From contig NW_027469567.1 of NCBI RefSeq assembly GCF_051020765.1, positions 1-64,000 of the forward strand: DNA of 64,000 nt. The letters run 5' to 3'. The position numbers and the translations under genes are program-made. Below are positions 1 to 11,100 of this stretch, piece by piece (the stretch's first letter is position 1; each line of letters opens with the position of its first letter). Origin of the DNA: Lasioglossum baleicum (Eukaryota; Arthropoda; Insecta; Hymenoptera; Halictidae). The notes beneath the pieces were generated by a model that had not been told where the DNA came from, did not search any database, and saw nothing but the letters and a program-made list of their open reading frames with translations.

Positions 1-1645
1 TTGTGATTCTTCCGATTTTTTTTTCGTATTTTTCAATTTCGTCTTTATGAAATTGTATTTCCCAGTAATAGTGCCTTTGAAATTAATCGATTATTCGTTT
101 ATGACATTATTCTGTTAAACTTATTGTTATTTTATATGATTGTCTCTATACGAACGTACGGTACCAGTGTAACACAACTGGCGATGTCTTGTAGTTGCGT
201 ACGGCACAGCAAAGCAGCAGTGCTGTGCGATCATCGTTAATTTCTCTAACCTAAATAATGAAACTCATGAATATTTTCCAGTCTGCATTTATTTATATAT
301 ACTGCCACTTACTGTTACGATATTTTCGATTTTCTTCGATTTTTTCAATTTTTCGTGGAAAAAACTCAGATTGATAGTAAAAGCACCTTTGGAATTTTTT
401 GTGTCATCATTTATGACATTATTATGTTGACCTTATTCGTATTTGATATCATGGTCTGTATACGTACCCACGCTGCCGGAGAGACACTAATGGCGATGTC
501 CTGTATTTGCGTACGACAGATCGAAGCGGCACTACTGGAGGCTCGTAGTTAATTTCGTTAAACTTAATTTTGTATGGTATGCATTTAATCCCGGTCATCC
601 ATTTGTTTGATCATACAGTAATTTACTGCTTTCATATCTTCGATTTTTTTTCACAATTGTCAATTTTCAATTATGAGAGTTGTATTCCTTAATAATAATG
701 CCTTTTGAGTTTGTTGAGCTTACGTTTATGATAATATTATGTTAAACTTATTGTTATCTTATATGATTGTCTGTGTACATACCGACGGTTCCAGTGCGAC
801 ACGACTGGAATGACCTCGCAGTTGTGTTCGGTAGTTCGGAGCGATGCTTCTGTATGGTCTTCGTTAACTTCTATAACCTGGATATTATACTGCAGAGACT
901 CTTTTGCAGTCTTCCTTGTAGTTTAAGTGACTGTAATTTACTGATATGAGATATTCAATGTTTCCCAATATTATCAATTTTGAGTTTAAAGGATGGTGTT
1001 TCTTAGTAACAGCGTCTGTGGCGTTTAATGCGTGTACGTTTATGTCAATATTTTGTTAAACTGATTCTTATCTTATACGATGGTCTATATATATATATAT
1101 ACCAACGCTGTTTGAGGGACACGACTGTCGAGCACTTGTAGTAGCGTACCGCAAATCTGAGCGGCACTGCTGGAAGGTCTAGGCCAATTTCTTTAGTCTT
1201 GAGATTGTACAGTGTGCATTCTTCCCTGGATTCCATTTATTTATGCATACTGTAATTTACTGACGTGACATTTTCAATTTCTATGAAAATTCCAAATTTT
1301 TGTTTTCAGAAATTGTATTTATCAGTGAAAGTGTCATTGAAATTGGTCGAGTGTACGTTTATGACAATATTATGATGAAACTTATTTTTATTTTACATAA
1401 TTGTCTTTATACGTACATACGCCTCCGGAGAGACGCGCTTGTTATGGTTTTGCAGGTGCGTTCGGCACATCGGGCCGACACTATGGTATTATCGTCGTTA
1501 ATTTCTCTATCCTTGATATTGTGCCGAATGCAATTTTTCAATATTCACTATTTATTACTACATTCTGTGATCTACTGTTATGATATTTCCGGCTTTTTTC
1601 AAATCCTCCAATTTTTTGTTGCAGAAATTGTATTTTATAGGAGAT
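1..1645 (+). repeat. Satellite family A, block 1, forward-oriented monomers
   Basis: Tandem array of an AT-rich monomer of about 312 bp. The landmark is a segment reading roughly GTCTGTATACGTACCTACGC, then a C/G-richer stretch (GACACGACTGG, TTGTAGTTGCGTACGGCAG), then T-rich sequence with TTTATTTATACATACTG and CGATTTTTTTC. The landmark recurs near 141, 451, 767, 1083 and 1396. The window opens inside a monomer, so the array continues to the left. From about position 70 the first four monomers match 21870-23000 one for one (offset about 21800). The last matches 25780-26240, so nine monomers present in the second block are absent here, with the join near 1180-1400. A (TA)n run of about 15 bp lies at 1086-1101. 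Short open frames in it have no domain and are not genes. Confidence 0.92.
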
Positions 1646-1655
1646 GTGGGAATAT
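1635..1655. other. Inversion junction inside satellite A (block 1)
   Basis: Left of this point A monomers read forward (GAAATTGTATTTTATAGGA); right of it they read in reverse complement (AATATCACAGCAGTAAA, then ACAAATAAATG). The same join, with nearly the same flanking bases, occurs at about 26238-26250. The inversion therefore predates the duplication that made the two A blocks. No terminal repeats or transposon remnants are visible at the join. Confidence 0.85.
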
Positions 1656-4180
1656 CACAGCAGTAAAATAGAGTATGTACAAATAAATGAAAAACTGGGA
1701 ATAAATTCCTACTGTACAGTATCAAGGTTAAAAACATTATCGTCGCTCCGACCTGCCGTTCGCAACAGCAAAGCCACTACAGCACTGTCTTTCCGGAAGC
1801 GTAGGTGCGCATACTGGCAACCGTATGAAATAACAGTAAGTATAGCAAAATATTATCATAATCGTACACTTAACTAATTCCAAAGATACTTTTAATAAGA
1901 AATACAATAATTGAAATAAAAATTGGAAACATCGGAGAAAATTAAGGACATCGCAAGAGTAAATCACGGCATTTCTAAACAAACATCGAATTGCGAAAGA
2001 CTGAATACGGTACAACATTGATTTGAAAGGAATTAACGACGACCATCCAGTTGTGAAGCATCGATCTGCCGTTCGCGACTACAAGAGCTCGCCTGTCGTG
2101 TTGCTCTGGCTGCGTGGGCACCAATACGACCAATAATGTAAAACAACGATATGTTTAGGATAATATCTCGTCAATCGTACACTCAACAAATTCCATAGAC
2201 ACATTTTCTAAGAAATACAATTTTTGAAATTAAAGACCAGAAGTTATGACACAAATCGAAAGTATCACAAAAGTAAATTGCAGTATGTAGAAATTAATAA
2301 AATCCAGCCTATCAATGCTTACGCTACATTGGTAAGGACAACGAAGAAACATGGGCCATACGCTATTGTCGCTACCGATCTGCGTACGCAACTACAACGC
2401 ATCCACATTCGTGTCGCACCGGCAGCCTAGGTATGTTTACAGGCAATCAAATAATACAGGAAACAAATGCGTAAAACGGACCATATCAAAACAGTAAATA
2501 TTCAGTTCGTATGAATAAATGGAGGACTCGGAAACAATGCATACGGTTCAGTGTAATGGATAGATAAATCATCGAAAATCATGCAGTAGTGTCGCACCGA
2601 TATGGCGAATGAAACTGCAAGACCACTCTATTCGTGACGCTCAGGAAGCATAGATATGTACTCAGACAATCATATATGATAACAAAGAATTTAACACAAT
2701 ATTGTCATAAGCATTCACACAACTAATTCCAAAAGGCAGTTTTACCAAGAAATACAATTTCGCACAATAGAAATTGAAAATTATAAAAATGAAATCTAAA
2801 ATATCATTACAGTAAATTAAAGAACGTATAAAGTTAATGGACAAATTGGGAAATAATGCGTACAGATTAAAACCATGGGTCACAGAAATTAACGAGGACA
2901 ATCCAGTATACTGCTCCAATTAGCCGTACCTAACTGCAAGGCCAATACAACCGTACAGCGCCCGAAGCGTAGGTACGTATACAATGTATCATATAAAATA
3001 GAAAAAATTTAGCGTAATATTGTCACATACGTACACACAACTGATTCCAATGACACTTTAACTAAGCCCTACAATTTCTTAAAATCAGAATGGAAAATTT
3101 CGATGAAAATCGGAAATATCATAACAGTAAATAACGGAATGTACAAATAAATGAAAATGTCGGTAAAAAATTCACACGGAGTATAATCAAGGTTGCAGAT
3201 ATTAACGAAGGTCACCCAATATGCCGCTCCGATCTGCCGTACGCACCTACATGACCAGTCCAGCCGTGTCACACCGGAAACGTAAGTACATTTACAGATG
3301 TCATATAAAGTAACAACAAATTTATCGAAATATTTTCATAAACGTGCACTCAGATATCTCCATCGACACAATTCCTGTAAAATACAATTCTTGATGTTAA
3401 ACATTTGGAATTCTGAAATGAATCGAAAATATTATAACTCTAAAGGACAATATGTCGAAATAAATAGAAAACAGCGAAGGAGTGCATACGGTACAATATC
3501 AAGGCTAATGAAGATAACCAATATCTTATAGTAGTCTCGCGCCTATCCACTGTACGCAACTGCTTGCCCGCTCCAGGTGTGTCGCTCTGGAAGCGTAGGT
3601 ACGTATACAGACAATCATGTACAATAACCATAAATATAACAAAATAATGTTATAATCATACACTGAACTATTTTCAAGGACACCTTTACTAAGAAATACA
3701 AGTTTTTGAAATTACAAACTGCAAATTATGGAAGAAATCGAAGATATCAAAAGAGAAAATTGCATGATGTATATATAAATGGGAGACAGGGATGAAATCC
3801 ACACGGAACCAAATCAGTGTTAATGAAATTGACGAATACCATCCGGCAGCGCTGTTCGGACATACCGAAGGCAACTGCAACTCCAGTCCATTGGTGTCAC
3901 TCCGGAAGGGTAGCTACCTATACGGACAATCATGTAAAATAACAATAAGTTTAACGAAATAATGGCATTAACGTGCACTGAACTAGTTCCAAAGACTCTT
4001 TTATTCAGAAATCCAATTTTTTCAACTAACAATAGAGAGTCTCGAAAAAAATTGTAATGACCATAACTGTAATTTGCAATATTCGTATATAAATATAAAA
4101 ATGACAAAGAATTGCTTGCGGTTCAAAATCATGTCTTAAGAAATTAACGGAGACCATACAGTGTTGCTCGATCTGCCGTA
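1645..4180 (-). repeat. Satellite family A, block 1, reverse-oriented monomers
   Basis: Same monomer in reverse complement. The landmark GTAGGTACGTATACAGACAATCA recurs near 1800, 2115, 2428, 2648, 2968, 3280, 3593 and 3908. Steps are about 312-320 bp except the 220-bp step at 2428-2648. Monomers up to about 3546 correspond one for one with 26245-28567 of the second block, apart from losses at about 2462 and 2690-2745. About two further monomers (3547-4180) have no counterpart there. The array stops at about 4178-4186 inside the sequence GATCTGCCGTACC, where family B begins. Confidence 0.9.
2428..2760 (-). repeat. Rearranged A monomers: 95-bp deletion and loss of one monomer
   Basis: Compared with 27040-27800 in the second A block, two losses are visible. 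Near 2462 the sequence jumps from CAATCAAATAATACAGG to AAAACGGACCATATC, omitting about 95 bp found at about 27078-27172. Near 2690-2745 the monomer begins like the one at 27355 but ends like the one at 27672 (GGCAGTTTTACCAAGAAATAC), so one whole monomer is missing by an in-register crossover. The direction (loss here or gain there) is inferred. Confidence 0.75.
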
Positions 4181-4190
4181 CCATCATTCA
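4178..4190. other. A/B satellite boundary, copy 1
   Basis: Family A (GATCTGCCGTACC) passes into family B (TTCACTGTTCGAATATTATTG, a diverged copy of TTCACGGTATGAATATTAAAG) within about 10 bp. No insert or target duplication is visible. At the matching place in the second block (28567-28712) about 1.26 kb is missing around this boundary and a GC-rich segment is present instead. Confidence 0.8.
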
Positions 4191-4649
4191 CTGTTCGAAT
4201 ATTATTGCAGGAGGTGAAGCCAGTGTAGAACTTTACCCATTCGAATACAGTCTAACTTTTTACCGCAGGTCATTCATTCCGAGGAGCAAGCCCGCTTTAT
4301 TGAGGGCATTACTTCGAGTTCCGAGATGCAAATTAGTAGATATTTTAGTGACGGGCACCTTAATTTCATGTATGCATTAGATGGTCGGAACACAGACTGA
4401 TCATGACCATTACCGCCCCCTTTGAGAGAGGAAGGGCCAAGTGAATAACTTCACCTACCCCGTGATTTCGAGAGTCAACCCAGGAAAACCGAGAAGTAAG
4501 TCCTCTAAACAGAATTGGGAGTGGACACCTTATTTCGCAGTTTGAATATTAATATGGAGCGTCAAACTGTTTGAGAACGTTACCATTTGGTATAATGTCA
4601 AACGTTTTAGCGACGACCTTACCCTCCGAAAAACTAACCCGCTGCATCG

Positions 4650-4830
4650 AGAGTATACCTTCGCGATCAGAGTTACAAATTAGTTTATATTCTAGTGGCG
4701 GGCTCCTTAATTTCAGGTATGAATAAGAGGATCGAGCGTTAAGCCGTTGGAGGACGTCACCAATTGGTATAGTCAAACGCTTCACCGAAGACCTTACCCT
4801 CCGAAAACCTAGGGCGCTATATCTAAAATA
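4650..4830 (+). repeat. Half-unit B monomer (half 2 joined to half 2)
   Basis: After GGCTCCTTAATTTCAGG and GATCGAGCG, where half 1 should begin, the sequence continues as half 2 (AAGCCGTTGGAGGACGTCACCAATTGG). The half-2 landmark is therefore repeated after only about 172 bp (about 4650 and 4822). One half-unit of about 172 bp is missing, with the crossover at or next to the conserved box. Confidence 0.8.
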
Positions 4831-5290
4831 TAACATCGTGTTCAGAGGGCCGAATTACTGTTAATTTCAGTGACGAGGACCTTGATTTCATGCATGAATT
4901 ACAAAATCGGTGGTCTAACGGTTCGAGAACGTTACCACCTTCTGTTACAGACGAACGGCTAAGTAAATAGCTTCACATATCCTGAATTTCCGAAAGTCGA
5001 AGCAGATATTCCGGAAGTAAATGCACTACACAGTATTGGCAATCGACACCTCAATACTCGGTTTGAAAATCAATGATGATCCTCAAAGCGTTCTATAACA
5101 ATGCCCACTCGAGGAGCGGTAAACGTCACACAGTTTTACCTCACCATCCGAGAATCTAACGTGCTGTATCGAGAGTAAAGTACCATGTACAGTGGTTCGA
5201 GCTAGTAAAAATTATAGAGTCCAGCACCGTAATTTTATGTATGAATTCGAAGATCGATGGCCAAACCATTCGAGAACGTTGCCACCATGT
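4815..5290 (+). repeat. B segment duplicated at 28712-29180, with rare half-2 variant
   Basis: This stretch shares uncommon changes with 28712-29180: AACGTCACACAGTTTTACCT (5124-5143 here, 29018-29037 there), the preceding TCGAGGAG, the phrase TTTGAAAATCAATGA, and CCATGTACAG with the GGTTCG and CTAGTA that follow. These occur in no other B monomer I noticed. It shows that the A-block duplication extends about 475 bp into family B. Confidence 0.82.
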
Positions 5291-5769
5291 TTGAGTGTCG
5301 ATCGGCTAAGTGAATAACTTCACCTATCTTGCAGTTCCGATACGGAAGCCAGGTAAGACGGGAGACTATTCGCGGTTTGAATATTAAAGTAGAGCGTGAA
5401 ACCGTTTGAGAAAGTTACCAAATGATATAAAGGCAAACGAGCTACCCAAGGCCGTACCTTCCGAGCACCTGACCCGCTGCATCGATAGTATGAATTCGTG
5501 ATCAGGGAAACAAATTATTATACATATTAGTGCCGGCAGCATAATGTAATGTACGAATTAGAAGATCGCGGCTCAAACCGGTAGATAACGATGCCACCTT
5601 CTTTGAGAGTCGGACGGCTAACTGGGTAGCATCACCTATCCTGTGATTCCGTGAGTTAAACAAGATATTCCGGGAGTCAAACCGCTGTACACTATTGGCA
5701 ATGGACACCTTAATTGACGGCATAGATATTAAAGTAGGGAGCCACACCGATTGACAACGTTCCAAATTG

Positions 5770-5885
5770 GTATAACGTCATACACTTTATCGCATACCTT
5801 ACCTTCAGAGAACGTAAGCCGCGGTAGCGAGTGCCATGCTTAGTACTCACGGAAACAAATGAGTAGGCATTATAGCAGAAGCACA
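5770..5885 (+). repeat. B half-2 variant 'B2'
   Basis: Instead of the usual GAGAGTATAACTTCGTGTTC the sequence reads GTAGCGAGTGCCATGCTTAG followed by TACTCACGGAAACAAATGAG, TAGGCATTATAGCAGAAGCA. Similar B2 units, recognised by TAGCGAGTGTC.TGCTTA and TAGTAGACATTTTAGCAGACGGACACC, lie near 7540, 9285, 12390, 13760, 14775, 15125, 35275, 37340, 39410, 41560, 44720, 55970, 58450, 58790, 62390, 63070 and 63760, and in reverse in the minus blocks (for example about 17400, 19730, 21100). Confidence 0.7.
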
Positions 5886-8175
5886 CCTTATTCTTAAGTA
5901 TGAGTTAGGCGATCGAATGTCAAACGGTTCCCGAACGTTATCACCTACCTTGTGAAATCGCACATATATCACAATATCTTCACCTATCCTGTGGATCCGT
6001 GAGTCACACCAGATATTCCGGGAGAAAATCCTCTGAGCAGTCCTGGAAATAGACACTATAAATCACGGTTCGAATATTAAAGTAGAGCGTCAAACCGTTT
6101 TAGAGTGTTGAAAACTGTTATAAAGACAAACGTATTCCGAAGGCGATAACTTCCGTGAAACTCATCGGCTTCATCGAGAGTATATCTTCGTGTTGAGAAA
6201 TATAAATTAGTCTTCATTTAAGCGACGTGCCCCTTAACTTCATACATGAACTAGATGATCCAGGGTCTATCCGCTCGAGAATGTTGCCACCTTCTGTGAG
6301 AGGCGAACTCCATAACTGCATCTATCATTGAATTCCGAGAATCGAACCAGGTATTCCGGCAGTAAAACAGCTGAACAGTATTGGCAATAAACACCTATAT
6401 GCACGGTTTGAACATTAATGCAGAGCGCCAGTCTGTATAAGATCGTTTACAATTGGTATGCAGTAAAACGTTTACCGGATACGTTATCTTCCGCGAATCT
6501 CACCTGCTTCATCGAGAGTATAATTTCGTCTTCAGGACAAGAAATATGTCTTCATTTCAGTGACGGGCATCTTAATTTCATGAATGAATTCGAAGATAGA
6601 GTGTTAATCCCTCGTGAACGTAAACACCGTTTGTGAGAGTCGAATTGCTAAGTCAAAAGCTACACCTATCCCGCGATTCCGAAGTTAAAGCAGGTATTTC
6701 CGGTGGGAGTCCGCTGCACAGTACTGGCAATAGACACCTTTATTCACAGTTTGAATATTAAAGCAGGCCGTCAAGCCGTTGCAGATCATTATCTGTTGGT
6801 GTGTAGTCAAACTTCTTACAGAATGCCTTACCCGCCGAAAAACTAGCCAGCTGTAATGATGGTATAACATCGTGATCACAAGAACAAATTATATAATTTT
6901 TACTGACGGGAACCATTTCTCATGTTAGAACAAGAAGATAGAGAATCATACTGTTTGAGAATGTTTCCACATTTTTTGGGAGTAGCACATCTGCTTCAAT
7001 ACCTTCACTTATCCTGTGATACCGAAAGCCACGCCATCTATCCCGGTAGTATATCCGCTGAATATTATTGGTAATAGAAACCCTAACTCACGGTTTGAAT
7101 AATAATCTGGAGCGTCAAATTGCTTGACAACGTTACTATTGGTATAAGGTCAACCGACTTTCGGAAGACCATACACTTCGAAAGCCGAACCCGCTGTATC
7201 GAGAGTATAACTTCGACTTCAGAGAAAGAAATTAGTGTTCAGTTCTGTGATGGGCCCCTGATCGTCGTGTATGAATTAGAAGATAGAGGGTCAAACCGAT
7301 CGAACACGTTACCACCTTCTGTGCGGGACGATCAGCAAGGTCAACAGCTTCACGAATCCTGTGATGCTGAGAGTCAAACCAGGTAATCCGATAGGGAGCA
7401 TGCTGAAGAGTATTGTCAATTGACACCGTCATTCACAGTTTGAATATTAAATTAGTATGTTGATGTGTCTGCAAACATTACAAATTCGTATTAAGTCGTT
7501 CATATTACCGAATACCTATCCTTCCTAGAACCTAGCACGCAGTAGCGAATGTCTCGCTTATTATACACGGAAAGAAATTAGTAGACATTTTAGCGGACGG
7601 AAACTGTCTTTATATGTATAAGTATAATCATCGAGAGACAAACCGATCGAGATCGTTACCACCCTCGTTGAAAGTCGATTGGCTTGATAAATAGCTTCAC
7701 CGATCCTGTGATTCTAAGAGTCAAACCCTGCATTCCGGGAGTAAATCCGCTGCACCGTACTGTCATTGGACACCATATTTCATGGTATAATTATTAAGGT
7801 ACAGAATCTATCCGTTTGAGAACGTTAATAATTGGAATAACGTCAAACGTTTGACTGAATCCCTCACCCTCCGAATGTCTAACGCATTATGTCGAGAGTA
7901 TAACTTGGTGATCAGGGGAAGAAATTTGTGTACATTTTAGTGACGGGCGCCTTATCATCATGTATGAATTAGAGGATCGATGTGTCAAACCGTTCGAGAA
8001 CGTAACTCCATTCTTTGAGAGACGAACAGCGAAGTCAAGAGTTTCACTTATTCCATGATTACGAGGGTCAAGTGAGGTACTCCGGTCGTAGATCCGCGGA
8101 ACAGTTCTACAATAGTTACCTTAGACCATGGTACGTATACCAATGTAGAGCGTAAATGCGTTTGAGAATGCTACC

Positions 8176-8194
8176 AATATATATATATATATAA
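8176..8194. repeat. Short (AT)n microsatellite inside a B monomer
   Basis: An alternating AT run of about 18 bp replaces the usual AATTGGTATAAA of half 2. It probably arose by slippage on the local TATA-like sequence and has no visible role. Confidence 0.8.
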
Positions 8195-11100
8195 TGTCAA
8201 TCGCTCTAAGGAAGACCTTCCCTACAGAAAGCCTATAGCGCTGTACCATGAGCATAACTTCGTGTTCAAGGAAGAAAATTCGTACATATTTCAGTGACGG
8301 CGCCATTTACTTCCTGTCTGAATTAGAAGATCGATCATCAAACCGCTCCAGAGCATTACCACGCTCGCCGAGCGTCGAATGGCAAAGACAATAGGTTCAC
8401 CTATCCCGCGATTACGAGAGTCAAACCTGGTATACCGGGAGAAAATCCACTGAACAGTAGTGGCTATAGGCACATTGATTCGCGGTATCAATGTTAGAGC
8501 AGATCGTCTAATCGTTGAAGATCGTTTCCCATTTGTATAAAGACAAACGTCTTACCGATGTCCTTATCTTCCGAGAAACTGACCCGCTGCCTCGAGAGTA
8601 TAAATTCGTTTCCAGGGAAAGATATTATTATTCATTTAAGTGACGGGCACCTTAAACTTCGTGTATGAATTAGAACATCGAGGGACATATTGTTACAGAA
8701 CGACAACATCTTCTTAGAGAGTCGAGCGGCTAAGGCAACAGCTTCTCCAATCCTGTGATTCGGAGATGCAAACCAGGTGTTTCGAAAGTAAATCCGCTCA
8801 ACAGTATGGGCAATAGACACCTTAATTCGCGATTTGAATATAAAATCAGGGCGTCTAGCCGTTGTCGGGAAATACTTGTATGTGTATGGTCAAATTTGAC
8901 ACACAATGCCTTTCCCTCCGAAAACTATCTCACTGTATCGGGAGAGTCGAACCGTGTTCACAAGTATGAAATAGTATACATTTTAGTCACGAGATCCTAC
9001 ATCTCATGAACGAATTAGAAGATAGATGTTCAAACATTTCGTGAACGATACCACATTCATTGAATCTCGAACGCCTAATTCAATACCTACACCTATTCTG
9101 TGATTCCGAAAGTCAAGCAAGGTATTCCGGAAGAAAATCCGCTGAAGAGAAATGGCAGTAGACACCTTAATTCACGGTATGAATACTTAAGTAGAGAGTT
9201 AAACCTTCGGTGAACATTACAGATTGGTATTAAGTCATCCTCTCTACCGAATACCTTACCTTCCGAGAACCGAACCCGCTGTGTTGTGGGACTCGATTAT
9301 TATTGACGGAATCAAATTAGCCGACATACCGGTAGGCAGACTCCACATGACAATGAATATATATCAAGATGAAGAGACAATCCGCTTGAGAATGCTACCA
9401 CCTTCGTTGAGAGCGGAACGTCTAAATTAATAGCTTCACACGTACTGCGATTCATAGCGTGAAACTAGGTATTCCAGGCGCAGATAAGCTGAAGAGTAAT
9501 GGCAACAGACACCTTAGTGCACGGTACGAATATTAAAGCAGACCGTCATACCCTTGTAGACCGTTACCTATTGGTGTAGAATCAAATGCTTTACCGATAG
9601 ACACCTCGGAGGAGCTAACCTGCCGCTTCGAGAGAAAAACGTCACGTTTAGAGAATGAAATTTGTAATCATTTCAGAGACGGGCGCCGTAATTCCATGTA
9701 TGAATTAGAGGATCGGTGGTCAAACTGATGGAGACCGTTACCAACATTTATAAGTGTCAAACGGCTACATCAATAGCTTCAACTACCCTGCGATTCTCAA
9801 AGACAAACTGGCTAATCTGGGAGTATATCCGCAGAAGAGTATTGCCAATAGAAACTTTAATTAGCGGTATGTGTATTATAGCAGGCCGTGAAGCCACTGT
9901 GGACAATTACGCATTCGTGAAGATTCAATCTTATTACAGAAAGCGTTCCTTTCATATAACGTAAACCGATATATCGAGAGTATTACGTAGTATTGAGAGA
10001 ACTAAATTAGTATACATTTTAGTGATAGGTATCATAATTTGTTTCATGAATAAGGAAATCGACACTTACTACGTTCGACAACGATAACACCCTCACTGAG
10101 AGTCGCATAGCTATGGAAATAGCTTCACCCATCCTGTGATTCCGAGAGACAAACAAACCATTATGGGAGTAAATCCGCTGAATTACATAGGCAATGCACA
10201 CCACAAATCATGGCATAGACATTAAAGCAGAGAGTCATGCTGTCGTCGATCTTTATCAATTGGTATCGAGTTACGCTCTTTTCCGCAGTCCTTATATTCC
10301 GTGAATACAACCCGCCGTAACGATAGTATAGCGACGTGTTTATAGAAATACATTAGTATACAATATAGTGACAGCAGGTTTAATTCATATATGAATTATA
10401 ATATCTGTGGTCAGACCATTCGCGGACGTTACCACCAATTGTGTGAGTAGCTAACTCGACTGCTTCACCTATCCTGCGATTCTGAGAGTCAAATCAGGTA
10501 ATCTGGGAGTAAATCCGCAGAACAGTATGAGCATTAGACACCTTATTTCACGGGTTGAATAAAAAAGTAAAGTATCAAACCGCCTGTCAACGTAACCAAT
10601 TTTTATGAAGTCAAACGCTTTACCGTAGGCCGTAACGTCCGAGAAGTTAACCCATCGCATCGAAGGTATACCTACGAGTATAGGGAAACACATTTGCATT
10701 CGTTTTATTGACGAGCACCTTATTTTCGTGCATAAGTTATAAGATCGAGCGTCAAATCGCTCGAGAACGTTACCACCTTCTGATAAAGGCGAACTGCTAA
10801 GTCAATGGTTTGACCTATCCTGCAATTCGGATTATCAAACCAGGAATTCTGGGAGTAAGTCCGCTGATGAGTTTTGTCAATAGACACCTTAATTCACTGT
10901 TTCAATGTTAACGTAGAGCGTCAAACCGTTTGAGAACGTTACCAATTGATATAAAGTCAAACGTTCTCGAGAAAGCCTTACCTTCGTAGCAGCTAACCTG
11001 ACGTTTCGAGAGAATAACTTATTTTCAGGAATAGAAATTTGTCATCGTTTCTGTGACGAGCGCCATAATTTCATGTATATATTAGAAGATGGTGGGTCAA

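Noticed and set aside
1086..1101. (TA)n runs at 1086-1101 and 8176-8194 as promoters or origins
   Set aside because: They are simple slippage products in TA-rich parts of the monomers with no associated gene.
1300..1671. Open frame of 123 codons in satellite A, and similar frames of 100-132 codons (25553-25951, 31455-31823, 33703-34050, 35758-36081)
   Set aside because: They run through tandem repeats, are not kept between monomers, and have low-complexity or domain-free translations. Long frames are expected by chance among about 180 diverged monomers.
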